Below are positions 47,253 through 58,915 of a stretch of 64,000 nucleotides of DNA, piece after piece. Under the pieces are notes generated by a model that worked only from the letters and a program-made list of their open reading frames with translations, searched no databases and was not told the DNA's origin. The DNA lies in NCBI GenBank assembly GCA_964019135.1, contig OZ025253.1, positions 11,475,059 through 11,539,058 of the forward strand, read 5' to 3'. A program made the position numbers and the translations under genes. The first letter of the stretch is position 1; the number at the start of each line of letters is the position of its first letter. Source of the stretch: Arenicola marina (taxonomy: Eukaryota; Annelida; Polychaeta; Arenicolidae).

Positions 47253-48335
47253 ACTGATATATGACAGTGTGGCATCACGAGGGACTGATATGTGACAGTG
47301 TGGCATGACGGGGGACTGATATGTGACAGTGTGGCATGATGTGGGGCTTATATGTGACAGTGTGGCATGACGGGGGACTGATATGTGACAATGTGGCATG
47401 ACGAGGGACTGATATGTGACAGTGTGGCATGACGAGGGACTGATATGTGACAGTGTGGCATGACGAGGGACTGATATGTGACAGTGTGGCATGACGAGGG
47501 ACAGATATGTGACAGTGTGGCATGACGAGGGACTGATATGTGACAGTGTGGCATGACGAGGGACAGATATGTGACAGTGTGGCGTGACGAGGGACTGAAA
47601 TGTGACAGTGTGGCATGACGAGGGACTGATATGTGACAGTGTGGCATGACGGGGGACTGATATGTGACAGTGTGGCATGACGATGGACTGATATGTGACA
47701 GTGTGGCATGACGAGGGAATGATATGTGACAGTGTGGCATGACGGGGGACTGATATGTGACAGTGTGGCATGACGAGGGACAGATATGTGACAGTGTGGC
47801 ATGACGGGGGACTGATATGTGACAGTGTGGCATGACGAGGGACTGATATGTGACAGTGTGGCATGACGGGGGACTGATATGTGACAGTGTGGCATGACGA
47901 GGGACTGATATATGACAGTGTGGCATGACGAGGGACTGATATGTGGCAGTGCGGCATGACGGGGGACTGATATGTGACAGTGTGGCATGACGAGGGACTG
48001 ATATGTGACAGTGTGGCATGACGAGGGAATGATATGTGACAGTGTGGCATGACGGGGGACTGATATGTGACAGTGTGGCATGACGAGGGACAGATATGTG
48101 ACAGTGTGGCATGACGAGGGACTGATATGTGACAGTGTGGCATGACGAGGGACTGATATGTGACAGTGTGGCATGACGGGGGACTGATATGTGACAGTGT
48201 GGCATGACGGGGGACTGATATGTGACAGTGTGGCATGACGAGGGACTGATATGTGGCAGTGTGGCATGACGGGGGACTGATATGTGACAGTGTGGCATGA
48301 CGAGGGACTGATATGTGACAGTGTGGCATGACGAG
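47251..48335. repeat. 31-bp minisatellite, 35 copies with no net length change (single copy in paralogues)
   Basis: The unit is GGACTGATATGTGACAGTG followed by TGGCATGACGAG. The first GGACTG (47251) and last (48305) are 1,054 bp apart, exactly 34 x 31. Units 1 (43652) and 3 (56976) each have one copy in the same flanks. Because 31 is not a multiple of 3 and the minus strand lacks stops in all phases, three overlapping minus frames of 316-396 codons appear (HATLSHISPSSCHTVTYQSL type). All are artefacts. Confidence 0.97.
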
Positions 48336-49164
48336 GGACCAAGATGGCGTACTGGTCTCCAATAAATTGTTGGTCATTATTTCATGTTAGATCAAACTTA
48401 TTGTTTTCCAGAATTCCATGGCCTCCAACATGGCAGAAGAACCACATTGTTTCCCTCACTTCGTCCCGTGGCGCCACCGACTGGTATGTTTTGGCACTAA
48501 CACGGACCATCATACGGGGTATGAACTTTAAACATGGTACGTGGTGAGGGAGCTTTACTGGCATGGACCATCTTTCTGCATGGGTGGTTCAAGCTTTGAG
48601 AGTCCCCCTCCTCGAGTGCTGGCCATGGGCGAAGGTCATATGGTGTCTAGCCGGAGGAGATGTGGAGGTGGGGGTGGGACGCCTGATCATTACTCTGGGG
48701 TGCAACCATAATCGGAGCCTTTTAAAGGGAGACCCCTGTCTACAGACTCTGTGGACTGCCCCCCACCCACCCCCCCCCCTCACGCCTATCCCACCCCCTG
48801 GACAGCCACTTGCATCTACTGCTCTGCTCCTCCCGCATAATGGACATCTCAAGTCGGTCTCCATGGCTGAAAGGAAGAAACCGGCTGAGGCAATCATATA
48901 TATGCTCCTGTCCTGACAGAATTTAATCACGTTTTGTTGCGAAACATCCAACTACAAATCACAACATGTCCGTGCTTCCCCACAATGAACCGCGCACCCC
49001 ACCATCCTCTTTGACTTCTGCAGATCTTCCATCCTTGGCCTTCCCATCATCCCCCATCCCCCATGAGATCCTCGTCCTACCTCCTGCCCCCCTCCCTCCG
49101 ACATTCCCCAACGTAGCCACCCATCCCTGAAATAGCGAACCCCAACCCCGCCCCCACAGACCTT

Positions 49165-49600
49165 CACACCCCTCTCCGTCAGACCCCTCTCCCCGCCTCC
49201 TCTCCCACCCCTCTCCGTCAGTCTCCTCTGCTCGCCTGCCACCCTCCCCACCCTTCTCCGTCAGACCCCTCTCCCCGCCTCCTCTCCCACCCCTCTCCGT
49301 CAGTCTCATCTGCTCGCCTCCCACCCTCCCCACCCCTCTCCGTCAGACCCCTCTCCCCGCCTCCTCTCCCACCCCTCTCCGTCAGTCTCCTCTGCTCGCC
49401 TCCCACCCTCCCCACCCCTCTCCGTCAGACCCCTCTCCCCGCCTCCTCTCCCACCCCTCTCCGTCAGTCTCCTCTGCTCGCCTTCCACCCTCCCCACCCC
49501 TCTCCGTCAGACCCCTCTCCCCGCCTCCTCTCCCACCCCTCTCCGTCAGTCTCCTCTGTTCGCCTTCCACCCTCCCCACCCCTCTCCGTCAGACCCCTCT
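49165..49600. repeat. 82-bp minisatellite, about 5.3 copies
   Basis: CCGTCAGACCCC recurs at 49176, 49258, 49340, 49422, 49504 and 49586, exactly 82 bp apart. Each unit is itself a tandem of two related ~41-bp halves (CTCTCCGTCAGACCCC and CTCTCCGTCAGTCTCC). In unit 3 (57866-58040) the homologous tract is an irregular set of about four half-units, and in unit 1 it is cut at CCGTCA. The minus-strand Gly/Glu/Arg frames are artefacts. Confidence 0.93.
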
Positions 49601-49989
49601 CCTGGCCTCCTACCCTCACACCACTCCTACTCGAGATGCGCGAGTATTTCATCGCTTAGCTTTTGTGCAGATGACGCGTAAATCCAGTCCAGCCCGCGGT
49701 CTGTGCCATAAAACGCGAGTTGACATCCGACCACATCGTTGACATCGTTGTTTGTGCTTCCACACCAAAAATCAATTACGGTTTAGCGTCCTGCCAGACG
49801 AGAAGAAGCCATCTTCCGCTGTCGCCCTTTTTTTGTTGCTTTTTCTGCCTTTTTTTCTCCGCCCCCGCGATTTTTATTTTACGCATGTCAGCGGTCGCTC
49901 TCGAAATTATTTCCCCTGTCGCGCGTGTTCCCACGGTGCTTATATTTCCGATTTTAGAAGTGGAAGCCCACAATGGCTATTGTATTCGG

Positions 49990-50165
49990 CAATTAGGCCA
50001 GGAAGCGGTGATCTTAGTACGTTTTGTGTTACTCCTGGCTCCAAGGAGGAAGTCTTCACTTGGATATATACCGACGTGCGTCAGCTAGCAACAGACGTGA
50101 AGGAAGTGAAAGCCACAGGCACGGGACGTCAACCTCCAGAATTACAACGCTGCACGAAGCAATGA
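49990..50165 (+). other. Best-conserved block between units 2 and 3, with an open frame
   Basis: About 110 bp starting at GTGTTACTCCTGGCTCC show no differences between unit 2 (about 50027-50138) and unit 3 (about 58478-58589), although the surrounding sequence differs by roughly 8-10% and carries indels. Both copies share the frame CVTPGSKEEVFTWIYTDVRQ ending at a stop after RCTK(Q/H). Upstream the frames diverge through indels. It could be a short exon, a non-coding conserved element, or chance/gene conversion. No domain recognised. Confidence 0.25.
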
Positions 50166-53100
50166 GAAGATAAACGTTGCCGCTTTTTCTCTTCCCTCGA
50201 GATGACATAACAATGACAGAAAGTTAAGCTGCAATCCGGAATTGCAATATCTGGGTTGCAATCGTTGCGTGTCTGAGGAATAAAATCCCTGCATATGGAA
50301 CTGTCAATCTGGATGACTTCAAAATAAGAACTGACAACTAATAGTCAAATTCGTGAAGACGGCGACTCCAAGGGATATCGGGTCCTCGGGTCGCCAAGGG
50401 TTACCCCCCGCCTCTCCCCTCACCCCTCTTCTCTCGCCCCTCAACCCAGCCCCCCAACCCCCCAGCACGCCACGACCCCTGTCTTGATTTCTTTTCTTTC
50501 CATAGGCAATATCAGCGGTAATAAGTTTTGAACCTCCCATTCCTTTTCCGCTGGTACATCAATTAAGATGGACTCACTTCCCACCTCACTTCCCGAGATG
50601 ATAAATCCGCAGTTTTGTTGGAAGTGTTTTTTTCTCTCTCATTCCCTGGACTTCATCTTGTTGATTATATGTTAAAATTAACGAGGGTGACACGTGTTCT
50701 GCGTGTTAATTAAACACATAGTTATGTGGTTTGTCCTGTGCGGTGTGGACCGGTATTAGGCGACAATACGTCCAATAGGTGAGTATGGAAGGGAAGGAAA
50801 TTATAATGCATAGCGAGTCATTTACAGAGAAAAATTTTCTTCGCCACAGCAACCTGCACTAACGTCTTACTCGTTGAGCCATGCATGTCCCATTGGTATA
50901 TAATGCTAATATAGGGCATTGTAAGGCTATACGTGGGCCATGCAAAGTCCCCCCAATGTACTCATGTATATGAAGTATAGTGCAGAAATCCTTGAACCTT
51001 ATTTATTTTGTATACATTTTTATACAGAATCCTGGCATTGCATGCACAATTCTGTATGTGAGTGAAGGTTTATTCTGTAGGCATAACTATGTCTATGCAT
51101 TGGTATTTACGCATGCAAATTCATGCATCGTTGTGCATGTCCGTTCATAAAACGATGTCTTTGCGCATACATATTTATGTCTGTGTGTGCATTTGTTATG
51201 CAACACTGGTGCAAATAGGGTGCCCTGGGCGGTGCTGATGTCGAACGTGGAATACATCAAGATAAAACTTTCGAGGGATATTTGACAATTCACCGACCGA
51301 CTGTCCTGACAAGATAGTGTATATGAACAGCTTTTTTTAATGGTTCATGCCAGAGCTTCCATCTCATGTCATCCGACGTTGATTGACCAACCCCCCCCCC
51401 TCCCGCCCCCCGCCCTTAGTTGCCATGAAAAAAAAATAATATAATATACCATATCATGCACGGAGTAAACTAAATATCTAGATACGTCCATATCTAGACC
51501 AAGATCCTTTGACTTCCGGTGTAGATTTAGAGTAAAGCTGCAGATACAGCATTTTTTTTGCATGAAAATGGCTAAGATTAAGACTTGACAGATACTGTAA
51601 GACGCCATCAAACTGTCGGCAATGGCAGGGGGGGCGGGACCATGAATACCAAGTCGCGAATCCCCAAGAATTAGGGAGAGCAATATCGAATCTCCAAGAT
51701 AAGGACAAGCTGGGCGCAAAAAAATCCTTAATGGTGATATCGCGAATATCATACTGCTATAGCGGATCGCGGTGAATAGGCAAAGCCAAAGGGTCTTTGC
51801 GATGAACAGGAATTGTCCGGATAACGATCCCCAAATATTGCCAACAGCTGATCGCGAGTCTCCAAGAATTCCTGGATGCCAATCGCGGAGATCGGAAAAG
51901 CGCCCCCCCCCCACACCCTCACAAGCGCTACCGGTCGATATGATAGTGGGTAGACCTGAGGATTTCTGTTGGTAAGGCTGCGCTTTCTCCATCGGGGCAA
52001 GGATAACGGTTTTTTTTTTATTTACGAATGCCGGCAACCCTTATCAAGGCTCCAACATGTGGTCTTTCCCATTGCAGTTATGTTTGAAGAAACAAGAACA
52101 TCAGTTATTCTAAGAACAATCACAGTATATAGTTCATGCGACCCCAACGGTTTGCTTGTTTACATTTAGTTACACTTTTTATATTACCAATCTCTTCTCC
52201 ATGTCAAATAAGTTATTCTGTCTTGAATTAAAATCCTCAAAGCCTGTGGACTATCCGGAGAGAAGCAAATTTCGATGACGTAGTACACTAGTAACCACAC
52301 TTTCTTCATACGTAATGCACCAGTCTGGCAAAATGTAAATATTTACCAAAATACCACTCTATTTATTTACTGCACATTATATATTTGCATTAAAGAAACA
52401 TAATGGCAGACTGTTCATTTCGAATTTTAATCGATATTAAAGATGTTTTGGGAGCAAAGTGGTTGTATGAGCAGCTTTAAGTATGCGTCTCACCGTTGAT
52501 GCTTCCCCGTGGGGCTCGACCGCTTTATTGGATCATTTGTGGCGAATCATCTAAGCACCTTTATAACTTTATATATATAGCTGGCCAAGGAAAGCTCACG
52601 GACTACACACTTTATGTTCGGTACCACGGTGAGGCGGGTGGGAGGTGGGCGGAGGGATGTGGGGGGAGGGGGGGGGGGCTCATGGAAAAACACACTATAC
52701 GTCATGCATTATGGATCAGGGTTGTTGGGTCAACCTTGATAAGGTTGTAAAGTTCATCAGGAAATGCATAGACCATCTTTGTTCTTCGTGAGGCGGACTC
52801 CATCTGTGTTTGCTTTTATCAACTTGGTCCCAAAAGATAAACCGGCTGTAGACGGACTTCAAAAATGCTGGTTTGAACTTTCGATTAATAAAAGGAGAAC
52901 TAGAGATGTGACATAGTGCTGTTACCCCTGTTGGACGAACCATTTACGTGTGGGTGGCAAGGAGATAGCCAAGAGGGTCAAGACAATAAACCTCTGGAGC
53001 AAAGCGACAGCCAAGAGATCTAAAGCGTTATTGCTTTGAACAAAAGGAAAGACTAAATATGTCGGAAAAGCCAAACAGGTTTACACAAGCTTCTTAGAAG

Positions 53101-53639
53101 AGCCACGGCGCAAGGTCGGATCCAGCGGGGGGATGGGGGGTATTTTAGGCTTCAAGAACCCTATTGTCGCCCATATGTGCAACGTTCGGTGGGCGCAGAC
53201 ATTTAATTCTCCCTTGCCTCCTATCATCCAACTAAGAATAAGGACAACACTACACGGGTCACTGCGTCACGGGAGCGGGGCGTAAATGTGCATCTATAAA
53301 TACAGGCCAGCAGATATGGAGCGGTTTCTTGTTCTATGATGAATTCACCTATGAGACATGCATATCTGGTTTTGTAAACAAACTCTGGAAACGAAAAAGG
53401 GACGTCCCGGATAAAATAATGTATTTTGCAGCCCTGAACTGTTTAACATGTTTAATGCCTTCGTCATAGACCACACTGGATAACGAGTTTTGAAGTGTCT
53501 AACCTGGTCTAAGCAAGTTCTCCAGCCAGTGGGCAGGGTCGTTGACCCAGCACTGTCATACCCCTGGAGTGGCCTCCGACTTTTCTCGATGAAGAACATA
53601 GATCTTAATAATAAGGAACTTTGTTATACTGACAGGCCA

Positions 53640-54086
53640 TCGGCCCATGGTACGTATAATTACAAAAATAACAAATACAGCTTTAGTGACATATACTAAC
53701 AATATACATATTACTCGTCGAAGTTATCATGCAGTATGAAGGCGTGGTAAACGAATGCAGCTAGATTAACATCGTGATTCTTACTTAAGGTGGACAGTAA
53801 TGAAATGAACCTATGCTCGGACTTTACGTGATAATGTATATACCGTCCTCCGAGTTCTTCATACAGTGAACAATGGAGTAAAATATGGTACTCATCTTCA
53901 ACAACCTCAACGAATATACACAAGATCCAGTGGGCGCTAACATCGGTGCGATGGCTGGCCTGGTAGAGCTAGCGCACTCGACAAACCCGGACACTCCAGC
54001 CGCTCCCTATAATCAATCAATGAAAGCTTGGGAGGTTATTTTGAAGGACGCTCGAAGCTATGAATATCATGCCGCTCTCAATTGAA
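53640..54086 (-). mobile_element. LINE (CR1/L2-like) 3' end with ORF2 C-terminus, minus strand
   Basis: The minus-strand frame 53711-53923 reads CIFVEVVEDEYHILLHCSLYEE, then FVYHAFILHDNFDE and a stop. The pattern C-x(n)-(I/V)EDEYHxLLHCxLY with a following leucine-rich tail is characteristic of the C-terminus of many CR1/L2-type non-LTR retrotransposon ORF2 proteins. Downstream a 3' UTR-like stretch contains CATGGGCCGATGGCCTGTC. Upstream (53924-54080) the frame is broken by at least one stop before LYQASHRTDV. It is 5'-truncated and inactive, and shared with unit 2. Confidence 0.65.
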
Positions 54087-54381
54087 CTCTCAATTGAGTT
54101 CTAATCTATCTGTTTCATTTAGCACATATTTATGACACACATTGTTTGTTGTTGGAAACGTTTACTTCTGTGTCTGTTCTGTTCCGTTCTGTTTCCATTA
54201 CTTACTATCATATAATATTCTGGTTACGACAAATATAGGTGGCTCTGATGCTAGCAGTTCTCTTACCTAAATCAGAGTCTCCTGCGTCAAAGCAGTTTTT
54301 TCCCCATAATATTATCGTATCCTCATCTATGTACTAATTTGCTTTGACGGAATAAATGATATTGCATCTGAATCTGAATCT
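54087..54381 (+). mobile_element. Short 5'-truncated LINE 3' UTR insertion, unit 3 only
   Basis: Unit 2 reads GCCGCTCTGTGAGGAGG without interruption (about 45970-45986). Unit 3 has about 295 bp between GCCGCTCT and TGAGGAGG. The insert has no coding frame. It ends with AATAAA (54351-54356), ATGATATTGCATC and a short tandem tail (GAATCT)n, as seen at the 3' ends of LINEs that finish in short repeats rather than poly-A. It inserted after the duplication. Confidence 0.7.
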
Positions 54382-54520
54382 GTGAGGAGGGTAACGGGGG
54401 TGGCTGGTTACCACTGTTCTCTCTGCAGAAGGACATGGGATCGTTATCAATCACAAATATATACAGACATTCACGGCGACCAGTCAGACAATTCGCGTGG
54501 TCACAGACAGCAGGTGAAGG
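54381..54520 (-). mobile_element. Diverged SINE relic (unit 3 copy)
   Basis: Homologue of the relic at 45975-46120, with GAAGGACATGGGATCGTTAT and CGCGTGGTCACAGACAG. It shares no boxes A or B. Confidence 0.45.
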
Positions 54521-54911
54521 ACATAGAAGAAGCAAAGGCGACACAAACACGAAGAACGTGTGCGAGTTTAGCCAGATGCCTAAATACCGAAATACACTGC
54601 ACTGCACCGTTGTTACACGCTGGGTATGCACCTAGGCCATAACCGACTTGAGGTAAATTCAATTATGGCAGATTGGTGTTAACGCGTCTCCCCCAGCATC
54701 CGCCCCCCCCCCTCCCCCCTCCCACGGCGTGACAGGAAGACGGGCGCAGGGTTAGAGGAAGCAAGCGACAACCGTGATGCCACAACAACACACAACACCG
54801 CCGTGCCCCTTGGGTGGGTGGGGGACAGAGGGGAAAGCTCCGTCTCATGACACCCCCCTCCCCCCACTTTCCCCTCTTCCTGTCTTGACTGTACTGGATG
54901 CAACCTCAATT

Positions 54912-55736
54912 AACCTGAAAGGCGGGGATGGTAAATTATTTAATAACTACAGGCCAATTTCAATTCTTCCAACATTCTCTAAAGTGTTCGAACAGCTGAT
55001 GCAGAAACGCCTAATCAACTTTATTAACAAGTATGACTTACTACATAAAAAACAATTTGGTTTTAGATCAAATCACTCTACTACCTTGGCCCTTTTACTT
55101 CTGCAAGACAAACTAACAATTGCTATGGAAATTGGACAAACTACTGTTGGTATATTTCTCGATTTTTCGAAAGCCTTCGATACTGTTGACCATGATATAT
55201 TGTTTCAAAAGTTAGACACATACGGCATAAGGGGGCTTGCATTAACTTGGCTAAAAAGTTATCTCAATGCCAGAGAACAGTTTGTAGTTTACAATAATAC
55301 ATCTTCGAACCGATGTCGAATAAGATGTGGAGTCCCGCAAGGTTCTGTACTAGGTCCACTTTTATTTCTTTTATATATTAATGACTTAATGAATGTGAGT
55401 AAGCAATTGTTTGGAATCTTATTTGCTGATGATTCTAATTTCTTTATATCAGGCAAGGATATAAATAAAACCATTGAAACGCTTAATGGAGAATTAAAGC
55501 AAATACAGTACTGGTTACAAATTAATAAGCTTGCTCTGAATCTCGACAAAACAAAATTCATGGCTTTTAAACCCAAGCGAAAGAAAATTAGTATCCAGAG
55601 CAATGTCATTATTTCTAGCCAAATTGTTGTGCAAACTACTACCACGAAATTTTTGGGTGTACAATTAGATTGTGACCTGTTGTGGAAACAACATATAGAT
55701 TATATTAAAAGCAAATTGGCAAGGGCGCTCGTGTAA
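54912..55736 (+). pseudogene. LINE reverse transcriptase domain (partial ORF2)
   Basis: The enzyme would copy the LINE RNA into DNA at the nicked chromosomal target. In order, the frame shows NNYRPISILPTFSKVFE (RT block 1), QFGFRSNHST, motif A FLDFSKAFDTVDHDIL (about 55155-55200), motif B CGVPQGSVLGPLLFLLYIND (about 55326-55385) and motif C FADDS (about 55421-55435), with both catalytic Asp residues. LDKTKFMAF and TTTKFLGVQLD, the thumb-side motifs, follow. The catalytic core is intact, but the frame ends at LARALV because of a frameshift. Upstream codons (54774-54911) belong to host flank, and no endonuclease is present, so it cannot be a functional element. Neighbour: the C-terminal piece at 55777. 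Confidence 0.93.
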
Positions 55737-55776
55737 TAGCTATTTAGCCCCTCTTATCTTAATCCAGAAAACAGCA

Positions 55777-56172
55777 GTGCGCATATTGTCTGGAGTTAAT
55801 AAATGGGCCCATTCAGCACCGTTATTCGTAATGAATAAGATTCTACCGCTCACATCATTATACGAGCTCAGCGTTTTAGTATTAATATTTAAACAATACA
55901 ATGGATTGCAACCTCTTATCATAAAAGATTTGTTTACAAGAAATGCTGATATACATACGTATAACACTAGAAGGTCGCAGCTATTACATGTTCCTAAACA
56001 TAAGTGTCAATTGACGAAAATATCTATGAAATATAATGGGATATATATATTTAATAAATGGTTTGGTAAATTAAACTTTCAATCATCGCTTCACCTTTTT
56101 AAGAGAAATACTAAGAATAGTTTGCTAAAGACAATCGATACGAGTGGTTCAACCAATGTTAACGTAAATTGA
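55777..56172 (+). pseudogene. LINE ORF2 C-terminal piece
   Basis: A second frame of the same LINE begins around LILIQKTAVRILSGVNKWAH (from about 55757) and runs through PLTSLYELSVLVLIFKQYNG and NTRRSQLLHVPKHKC to a stop at 56170. This is the usual C-terminal region after the RT thumb in CR1/L2 ORF2 proteins. About 30-40 residues normally lying between the RT domain and this segment are missing at 55734-55755, so there is an internal deletion combined with a frame change. The element ends in its 3' UTR 230 bp further on. Confidence 0.85.
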
Positions 56173-58449
56173 ATGTGTAAGTAGCCATAATTATGTGTAC
56201 TGCAGCGCAACGATTGGGCCAAATCGATATACAATTTAGATTGTCGAATTATTGTTTTTATTTTTTCTTGTTTCTCCTTTGTTTTTTTTTTGTTTGTTTT
56301 TTTTTTTTTTAGCAAATAAGCCTCGGCTTCTGCTCCTTGCCAACCTGTTCTTTATTATGTTAATGTATGTACTATCCATGGCAATAAAGATTCTATCTAT
56401 AATTGTCGCGATTCTCCTGAAATCTGAAACACACCTTTCTCTTTTTTCCCTTTTATCTATATGAGACAGGAATCTAATTTGCCCGTGTCTAGACCGCGTT
56501 GTGCTCCAGCCAGTCTTGGGAGTAGGAGGGGGGGGGGGGGTAATTATCGCAGTGGCCACAACCCAGGTGTGATGCTGGCGGTGGTAAAGGTCAGTAGGTT
56601 ATCCAACATCCGATGTCTGAAAAGATATTACGGCCTTCGTCGCAAAATGTCACGAAACGTACCACCCGGGAAAGGCTAAGGGCGTGTTCGATTTACCTGA
56701 AACCAACGGGAAACCGAAACCGTTTTTTAAACCGGTTTCAACGGTTTCCCCACCTTAAGGCGAACGTTTCATTTGTTTACAGTTTTCGCATGTATTTAGG
56801 CAATGGCCATGTGCTTATAATGTGGTGCCAGCATCAATATGCCTTCTGTTTCATTTTCTACACGCGATTGAACCAACCATTAATCAATTTGTCTCATACC
56901 TTTGTCCAGAAATCTCGCAAGCAATCGTCCCAAACCCTGTTAAACTGTTAAACATCGACCTTTGGTTCAGGGTTTCGACTGATATGTGACAGTGTGGCAT
57001 GACGGTGGACCAATATAGCGTGCTGGTCTCCAATAAATCGCTGGTCACTATTTCATGTTAGAGCGTTAGAACTGTTAAAATGTTAGAACTTATTGTTTCA
57101 GCATCGCTCACGTATGACCCACGCCTACAGGCTCCAACATGTCAGACGAACCACATTGTTTTCCAAGTCTCACTTCGCGTCGTGGCACCGACTGGTATGG
57201 TTTGGCACTAACACAGATCATCACTACCGATTAATCAGGATCTGGGTATGAACTTCAAATATGGCACGTGGTGAGGGAGCTTTACTGGCATGGACCATCT
57301 TTCTGCATGGGTGGTTCAAGCTTTGAGAGTCATCCTCCTCGAGTACTGGCCATGGGCGAATGTCATATTGTGTCTAGCAGGTTGGGGAGGGGGGGGGGTG
57401 TGGCTGATCATTACTCTGGGATGCAACAATACTCGGAGCCTTTAAAAGGGACACCACGCTCCTGTCTACAGACACTGTGGACTTCCCCCTCAGGCCTACC
57501 CCACCCCCTGGACAGCCACTTGGATCCACTGCTCTGCTCTTCCCGCAAAATGTGTTTCCATGCAGCGTGGACTTCTCAAGTCAGTCTCCATGGCTGAAAG
57601 AACGAAAACAGCTGAGGCAATCATATATATGCTCCTGGCCTGACAAAATTTAATCATGTCTTGTGGCGAAACATCCAATTACAAATCACAACATGTCCGT
57701 GCCTCCCCACAGTGAACTCCGCACCCCGCCATCCTCTTCGCCTTCTGCACATCTTCCATTCTTGGCCTTCCCATCACCCCCATCCCCCATGACATCCTCG
57801 CCCTACCTCCTGCCTCCCTCCCGCCGACATTCCCCACGTAGTCACCCATCCCTGAAATACTGACCGTCACACCCCTCTCCGTCAGACCCCTATCCCCGCC
57901 TCCACTGCCGCCCCTCTCCGTCAGATTTATCTCCCCGCCTCCTCCCCTCACCCCTCCCCTCCATACCCCTCTCCCGGCCTCCTTCTCCCCACCCCTCTCT
58001 GTCAGATCCCTCTCCCCGCCTCCCACCGCCTCCCACCGCCCCTCCCCCACCCCACTCCTACTCGAGATGCGCGAGTATTTCATCGCTTAGCTTTTGTGCA
58101 GATGACGCGTAAATATAGTCCCGCCCGCAGTCTGCGCCATAAAACGCGAGTTTACGTCCAACCACATGGTTGTTTGTGCTTCCACGCTCCTCCCCGCCCG
58201 GCCATCGTGGGGAAAATCAATTACGGTTTAGCGTCCTGCCAGACGAGAAGAAGCCATCTTCCGCTGTCGCCATTTTTTGTTGCTTTTTCTGCCTTTTTCT
58301 CTCTTCTTTTTCTCGATTTTTATTTTACACACGTCAGCGGTCGCTGTGGAAATTATGTCCCCTGCCGCGCGTGTCCCCACGGGGCTTATATTTCCGATTT
58401 TAGAAGTGGAAGCTAGCCCACAGTGGCTATTGTATTCGGCAATTAGGCC

Positions 58450-58615
58450 CGGAAGCGGGGATCTTAGCACGTTGTGTGTTACTCCTGGCTCCAAGGAGGA
58501 AGTCTTCACTTGGATATATACCGACGTGCGTCAGCTAGCAACAGACGTGAAGGAAGTGAAAGCCACAGGCACGGGACGTCAACCTCGAGAATTACCACGT
58601 TGCACGAAGCATTGA
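58450..58615 (+). other. Unit 3 copy of the conserved open block
   Basis: Counterpart of 49990-50165, with the same frame (CVTPGSKEEVFTWIYTDVRQ to RCTKH and a stop). The upstream sequence is in different phases in the two units, which argues against a shared longer protein. Confidence 0.22.
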
Positions 58616-58859
58616 GAAGATAAACGTTGCACACGATATCTCAGTGGATTGTCCGATCTATCCATTTTGCCGCTTTTTCTCTTCCCTCGAGATGACATAA
58701 CAATGACAGGAAGTTAACCTGCAATTCGGAATTGCAATATCTGGATTGCAATCGTTGCGTGTTTGGGGAATAAAATCCCTGCACATGGAACTGTCAGTCT
58801 GGATGACTTCAAGATAAGAACTGGCAACTAATAGCCAAGATCAATTCGTGAAGACGGCG

Positions 58860-58915
58860 ACCCCTCACCCCTCACCCCTCACCCCTCACCCCTCACCCCT
58901 CACCCCTCACCCCTA
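58860..58915. repeat. 7-bp repeat (ACCCCTC)n, about 8 copies
   Basis: Pure ACCCCTC repeats. The homologous place in unit 2 (about 50405-50440) has only CCTCACCCCTC followed by diverged C-rich sequence, so the repeat expanded in unit 3. It is not a telomere motif (TTAGGG/CCCTAA). Confidence 0.93.

Larger units (their letters stand above)
44601..53413 (+). repeat. Segmental duplication, unit 2 (8.8 kb)
   Basis: The unit begins AAATAATGTATTTTGCAGCC, identical to the start of unit 3 at 53414, giving an 8,813-bp period. Collinear blocks: 44601-47200 with 53414-56930; 47203-49650 with 56932-58090; 49650-53230 with 58050-61930. By eye the identity is about 90% with many small indels. Unit 2 alone carries the expanded 27-bp, 31-bp and 82-bp arrays and the 129-bp templated insertion. 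Much of it (50170-53400) is featureless single-copy-looking DNA. The minus frame 51369-52037 (223 codons) is interrupted in unit 3, so it is not supported as a gene. Confidence 0.9.
54912..56400 (+). mobile_element. 5'-truncated CR1/L2-type LINE, unit 3 only
   Basis: The insertion is bounded precisely by comparison with unit 2. CCTCAATT continues to GTCGCGATTCTCC there (about 46548), whereas unit 3 reads CCTCAATT, then 1,489 bp, then AATTGTCGCG. The duplicated target is AATT, or a little less. The 5' end falls just before the reverse transcriptase domain, so ORF1 and the endonuclease are missing. The 3' end has a T-rich UTR (56255-56312), AATAAA at 56383-56388 and ends ATTCTATCTAT. 5' truncation, a short target duplication and a non-poly-A tail all fit the CR1/L2 group. 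Confidence 0.92.

Noticed and set aside
51369-52037. 223-codon minus-strand frame in unit 2 as a gene
   Set aside because: The homologous region of unit 3 (about 59850-60560) is broken into several frames, the composition is low-complexity at the C-terminus, and no domain is visible.
58860-58915. Interstitial telomere repeat
   Set aside because: The motif is ACCCCTC (7 bp), not the animal telomere hexamer, and the array is short and specific to one duplication unit.
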